Assembly (NCBI GenBank): GCA_030149025.1
Contig: JASBSH010000424.1
Span: 1-8,017 of the forward strand
Length of the DNA stretch: 8,017 nucleotides
Reading direction: 5' to 3'
DNA from: Actinomycetales bacterium
GTDB lineage: Bacteria > Actinomycetota > Actinomycetes > Actinomycetales > BWSM-131
Every line of letters begins with the position of its first letter. Position 1 is the first letter of the stretch. The position numbers were made by a program, and so were the translations under genes. The notes below the pieces were generated by a model that had not been told where the DNA came from, searched no databases, and saw nothing but the letters and a program-made list of their open reading frames with translations. Shown one piece after another: positions 5,542 through 8,017 of the stretch.

Positions 5542-8017
5542 GTGCACCTCAAGACCCTCACCTTGAAGGGCTTCAAGTCGTTCGCCTCGGCGACGACCCT
5601 CCACCTGGAGCCCGGCATCACCTGCGTGGTCGGTCCGAACGGCTCCGGTAAGTCCAACGTGGTGGACGCCCTGGCCTGGGTGATGGGCGAGCAGGGCGCC
5701 AAGAGCCTGCGCGGCGGCAAGATGGAGGACGTCATCTTCGCCGGCACCTCCGGCCGCCCACCGCTGGGCCGCGCCGAGGTCTCGCTCACGATCGACAACA
5801 CCGACGGCGCCCTGCCGATCGACTACACCGAGGTGACGATCACCCGGACGATGTTCCGCAGCGGCGGCTCCGAGTACCAGATCAACGGCTCCCCGGCCCG
5901 CCTCCTCGACGTCCAGGACCTCCTGTCCGACTCGGGCATCGGCCGCGAGATGCACGTCATCGTCGGCCAGAACCAGCTCGACACCGTCCTGCGGGCCACC
6001 CCGGAGGAGCGTCGCGGCTTCATCGAGGAGGCCGCCGGCGTCCTGAAGCACCGCAAGCGCAAGGAGAAGGCCCTTCGCAAGCTCGACGCGATGCAGGCCA
6101 ACCTCACGCGCCTGACCGACCTGACCAGCGAGATCCGCCGCCAGCTGGGCCCGCTCGGTCGCCAGGCCGAGGTCGCCCGCCGCGCCCAGACCGTGCAGGC
6201 CGACGTCCGGGACGCCCGCGCCCGGCTGCTCGCTGACGAACTGGTGCAGCTCACCTCCACCCTCGAGCAGGACGTCGCCGACGAGACCGCCCTGCGCACC
6301 CGCCGCACCGAGGTCGAGCAGCAGCTCGCCGCTGCTCGCACCGAGCTCACGCGGCTCGAGCAGGTCGCTGCCGAGGCGGCTCCGCGGCTGTCCGCCGCCG
6401 CCGACACCTGGTACCAGCTGTCCCAGCTGCGCGAACGGCTCCGCGGAACCGCCACCCTTGCCGCCGAGCGCACCCGGCTGCTCGGCGCCCCGACCGAGGA
6501 CCAGTCCGACCCGGGTCGCGATCCCGAGGCCCTCGCCGAGCAGGCCCGGCGCCTGCGCGAGCAGGAGGCCGGACTCGCAGCCGAGGTCGCGGCGTCCAAG
6601 GAAGCCCTCGAACGCGCCATCGCCGAGAAGGGCCAGACAGAAGCAGCCCTTGCCGAGGAGGAGCTCCGCGTCGCCACGCTGCTGCGTGCCGCCGCGGACC
6701 GCCGCGAGGGCCTCGCCCGCCTCGCCGGGCAGTTAGCCGCCAAGCGCTCCCGGGTCGAGGCGACCGAGGCCGAGATCGGCCGGCTTCGCGAATCGGTCGC
6801 CGAGGCCGACCGGCGCCGCGCCAAGGCGCAGCAGGAGTTCACGGCCCTGGAGTCCCAGGTCGCCGGCGTCGAAGAGGGCGAGGAAGGCCTCGACGCCGAG
6901 TACGAGGCGGCGGCCGAGGCGCTCGACGCCGCCACCGCCGAGGTCGAGCGCTGGCAGGAGGCCGAGCGCGCCGCCGAGCGCGACAAGGCCACCTTCACCG
7001 CCCGCAAGGAGGCCCTCGAGCTCGGCCTGACCCGCAAGGACGCCGCCGGTGCGCTGCTCGCCGCCGGCGACCGGCTGTCCGGGGTGCTCGGCTCGGTGGC
7101 CGCGCTGCTCACCGTCCGCCCCGGCTACGAGGATGCCGTCGCCGCCGCCCTCGGCTCGGCCGCCGACGCCGTCGCGGTCGAGTCCGTCGACGCGGCCGTC
7201 GACGCGGTGCGCCTGCTCAAGGCGGACGACGCGGGACGCGCCGGTCTGCTCGTCGGCGGTTCCACCAACCACTCGGACGACGCCACGCACGCACGCGTGG
7301 AGGTCGCCTCCCTGCCCGCTCACCTCGCCGGGGACGCTGTGCCGGCCACAGATCTGGTGACGGACGCCGGCCCCATGCGTGCCGCCGTCCACGCCCTGTT
7401 GGCGTCCACGGTCGTGGTGCCGGGCCTGGCGGAGGCGCGCGCGCTCATTCAGGCGCGCCCCGACCTGGTCGCGGTCACCAAGGACGGCGACGTGATCGGA
7501 GCGTCCCTCGCGCGCGGCGGGTCGTCGTCCCAGCCCTCCTTGCTCCAGGTGCAGGCGGCGCTGGACAGCGCGGTCGAGGCGGCCGAGGACGCCACCCGGC
7601 GGGCCGAGCAGGCCAGGTTCTCCCTGCAGCGGGCGAAGGCGGAGCGCGACGAGGCGCAGCAGCGGGTGAACGCGGCGATGGAGCGGCTGCACGAGTCCGA
7701 CGCGCGGCTGGCGGCGGTGGCCGAGCAGCTCGGCCAGCTCGGCTCGGCAGCGCGGTCGGCGGCGGCCGAGGCGGAGCGGTTGGGCAAGTCGCTCGCGGCG
7801 GCCGAGGAGTCGCTGCGGGTGGACAGCCAGGCGCTCGCGGAGCTGACCGAGCGGCTCAAGGCGGCGGAGCAGGGTCCGCAGGACGACGAGCCGGACACCA
7901 GCGAGCGGGACCGGTTGGCCGAGGCCGCCGCTGCCGCGCGGTCGGCCGAGATGGAAGCGCGGCTGGCGCTGCGCACCGGGGAGGAACGGTTGCGGGCGCT
8001 GACCGGGCGCGCGGAGT
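5542..8017 (+). CDS. smc: Chromosome segregation protein SMC, N-terminal about 825 residues
   Basis: Partial at the right edge; family length is about 1200 residues. SMC is the ATP-driven condensin that, with ScpA and ScpB, organises and separates replicated chromosomes. The GTG start gives HLKTLTLKGFKSFA. The Walker A motif GPNGSGKSN is at residues 31-39 (Lys37), followed by KSLRGGKMEDVIFAG (54-68, the R-loop region). The Q-loop segment HVIVGQNQLD (138-147) has Asn144 where GQG is usual to my knowledge. EERRGFIEEAAGVLKHRKRKEKALRKL leads into a long Ala/Glu/Arg-rich coiled coil (about 165-505). The hinge spans about 509-665, from GDRLSGVLGSV through GYEDAVAAALGSAADAVAVES to SLARGGSSS, and the returning coil begins near 670. 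The ABC signature and Walker B lie outside the window. A TTA leucine codon occurs at 6733-6735, and a degenerate GGTTCCGCGGAACC-type palindrome lies at 6436-6451. Confidence 0.97.
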   Translation, partial: MHLKTLTLKGFKSFASATTLHLEPGITCVVGPNGSGKSNVVDALAWVMGEQGAKSLRGGKMEDVIFAGTSGRPPLGRAEVSLTIDNTDGALPIDYTEVTITRTMFRSGGSEYQINGSPARLLDVQDLLSDSGIGREMHVIVGQNQLDTVLRATPEERRGFIEEAAGVLKHRKRKEKALRKLDAMQANLTRLTDLTSEIRRQLGPLGRQAEVARRAQTVQADVRDARARLLADELVQLTSTLEQDVADETALRTRRTEVEQQLAAARTELTRLEQVAAEAAPRLSAAADTWYQLSQLRERLRGTATLAAERTRLLGAPTEDQSDPGRDPEALAEQARRLREQEAGLAAEVAASKEALERAIAEKGQTEAALAEEELRVATLLRAAADRREGLARLAGQLAAKRSRVEATEAEIGRLRESVAEADRRRAKAQQEFTALESQVAGVEEGEEGLDAEYEAAAEALDAATAEVERWQEAERAAERDKATFTARKEALELGLTRKDAAGALLAAGDRLSGVLGSVAALLTVRPGYEDAVAAALGSAADAVAVESVDAAVDAVRLLKADDAGRAGLLVGGSTNHSDDATHARVEVASLPAHLAGDAVPATDLVTDAGPMRAAVHALLASTVVVPGLAEARALIQARPDLVAVTKDGDVIGASLARGGSSSQPSLLQVQAALDSAVEAAEDATRRAEQARFSLQRAKAERDEAQQRVNAAMERLHESDARLAAVAEQLGQLGSAARSAAAEAERLGKSLAAAEESLRVDSQALAELTERLKAAEQGPQDDEPDTSERDRLAEAAAAARSAEMEARLALRTGEERLRALTGRAE
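6436..6451. repeat. Repeat-like palindrome inside smc
   Basis: CGGCTCCGCGGAACCG differs from the intergenic palindrome CGGTTCCGCGGAACCG by one base. It codes for part of ERLRGTA in the descending coiled coil and keeps the frame. It may be chance in GC-rich coding sequence or a trace of the repeat family. Confidence 0.4.

Noticed and set aside
5823..7692. Two long minus-strand frames opposite smc (5823-7112 and 6733-7692)
   Set aside because: Ser/Arg- and Gly/Leu-rich shadows of the smc coiled coil; no ribosome binding sites or recognisable motifs.

Overview
This is a high-GC window with GTG and TTG starts, strong GAGGAGG-type ribosome binding sites, a mycobacterial-like short-Q-loop cytochrome bd and an Ala/Glu-rich SMC. 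Together these point to an actinomycete (Actinomycetota). The exact genus cannot be fixed from the sequence; a Nocardioidaceae-like organism is a guess.

Left part (1-2882, minus strand): a cytochrome bd oxidase operon in the order cydA, cydB, cydD. The cydA-cydB gap is 22 nt, cydB and cydD overlap in a GTGA, and the ABC exporter gene runs off the left edge. CydA and CydB form the quinol oxidase; the CydD product belongs to the transporter needed for its assembly. A Rex-like (NADH/NAD+ redox sensor) operator and a short GC-rich inverted repeat lie just upstream of cydA, so the operon looks redox- or oxygen-regulated. A 342-nt divergent intergenic region separates it from the next gene.

Middle (3225-5541): one intact plus-strand gene for a small NAD(P)-binding oxidoreductase of the NmrA/COG2910 type, with a perfect operator-like palindrome just before its ribosome binding site. 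It converges on two minus-strand genes, a ComB-like 2-phosphosulfolactate phosphatase and a small GIY-YIG-like protein. Each of these two is split by a single apparent frameshift. A palindromic repeat family built on GGTTCCGCGGAACC is scattered here: two full copies of about 55-60 bp, each just after the stop codon of one of the broken genes, and a solo palindrome between the comB-like gene and smc. This looks like a decaying accessory patch, or one damaged by sequencing error, next to a core gene.

Right part (5542-8017, plus strand): the first 825 codons of smc, covering the N-terminal ATPase head, the descending coiled coil, the hinge and the start of the ascending coil. One degenerate copy of the repeat palindrome lies inside this reading frame.

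No RNA genes, CRISPR arrays or transposases were seen. The most interesting non-coding signal is the bipartite palindromic repeat and its placement; the cydA Rex-like site is the best regulatory hypothesis.
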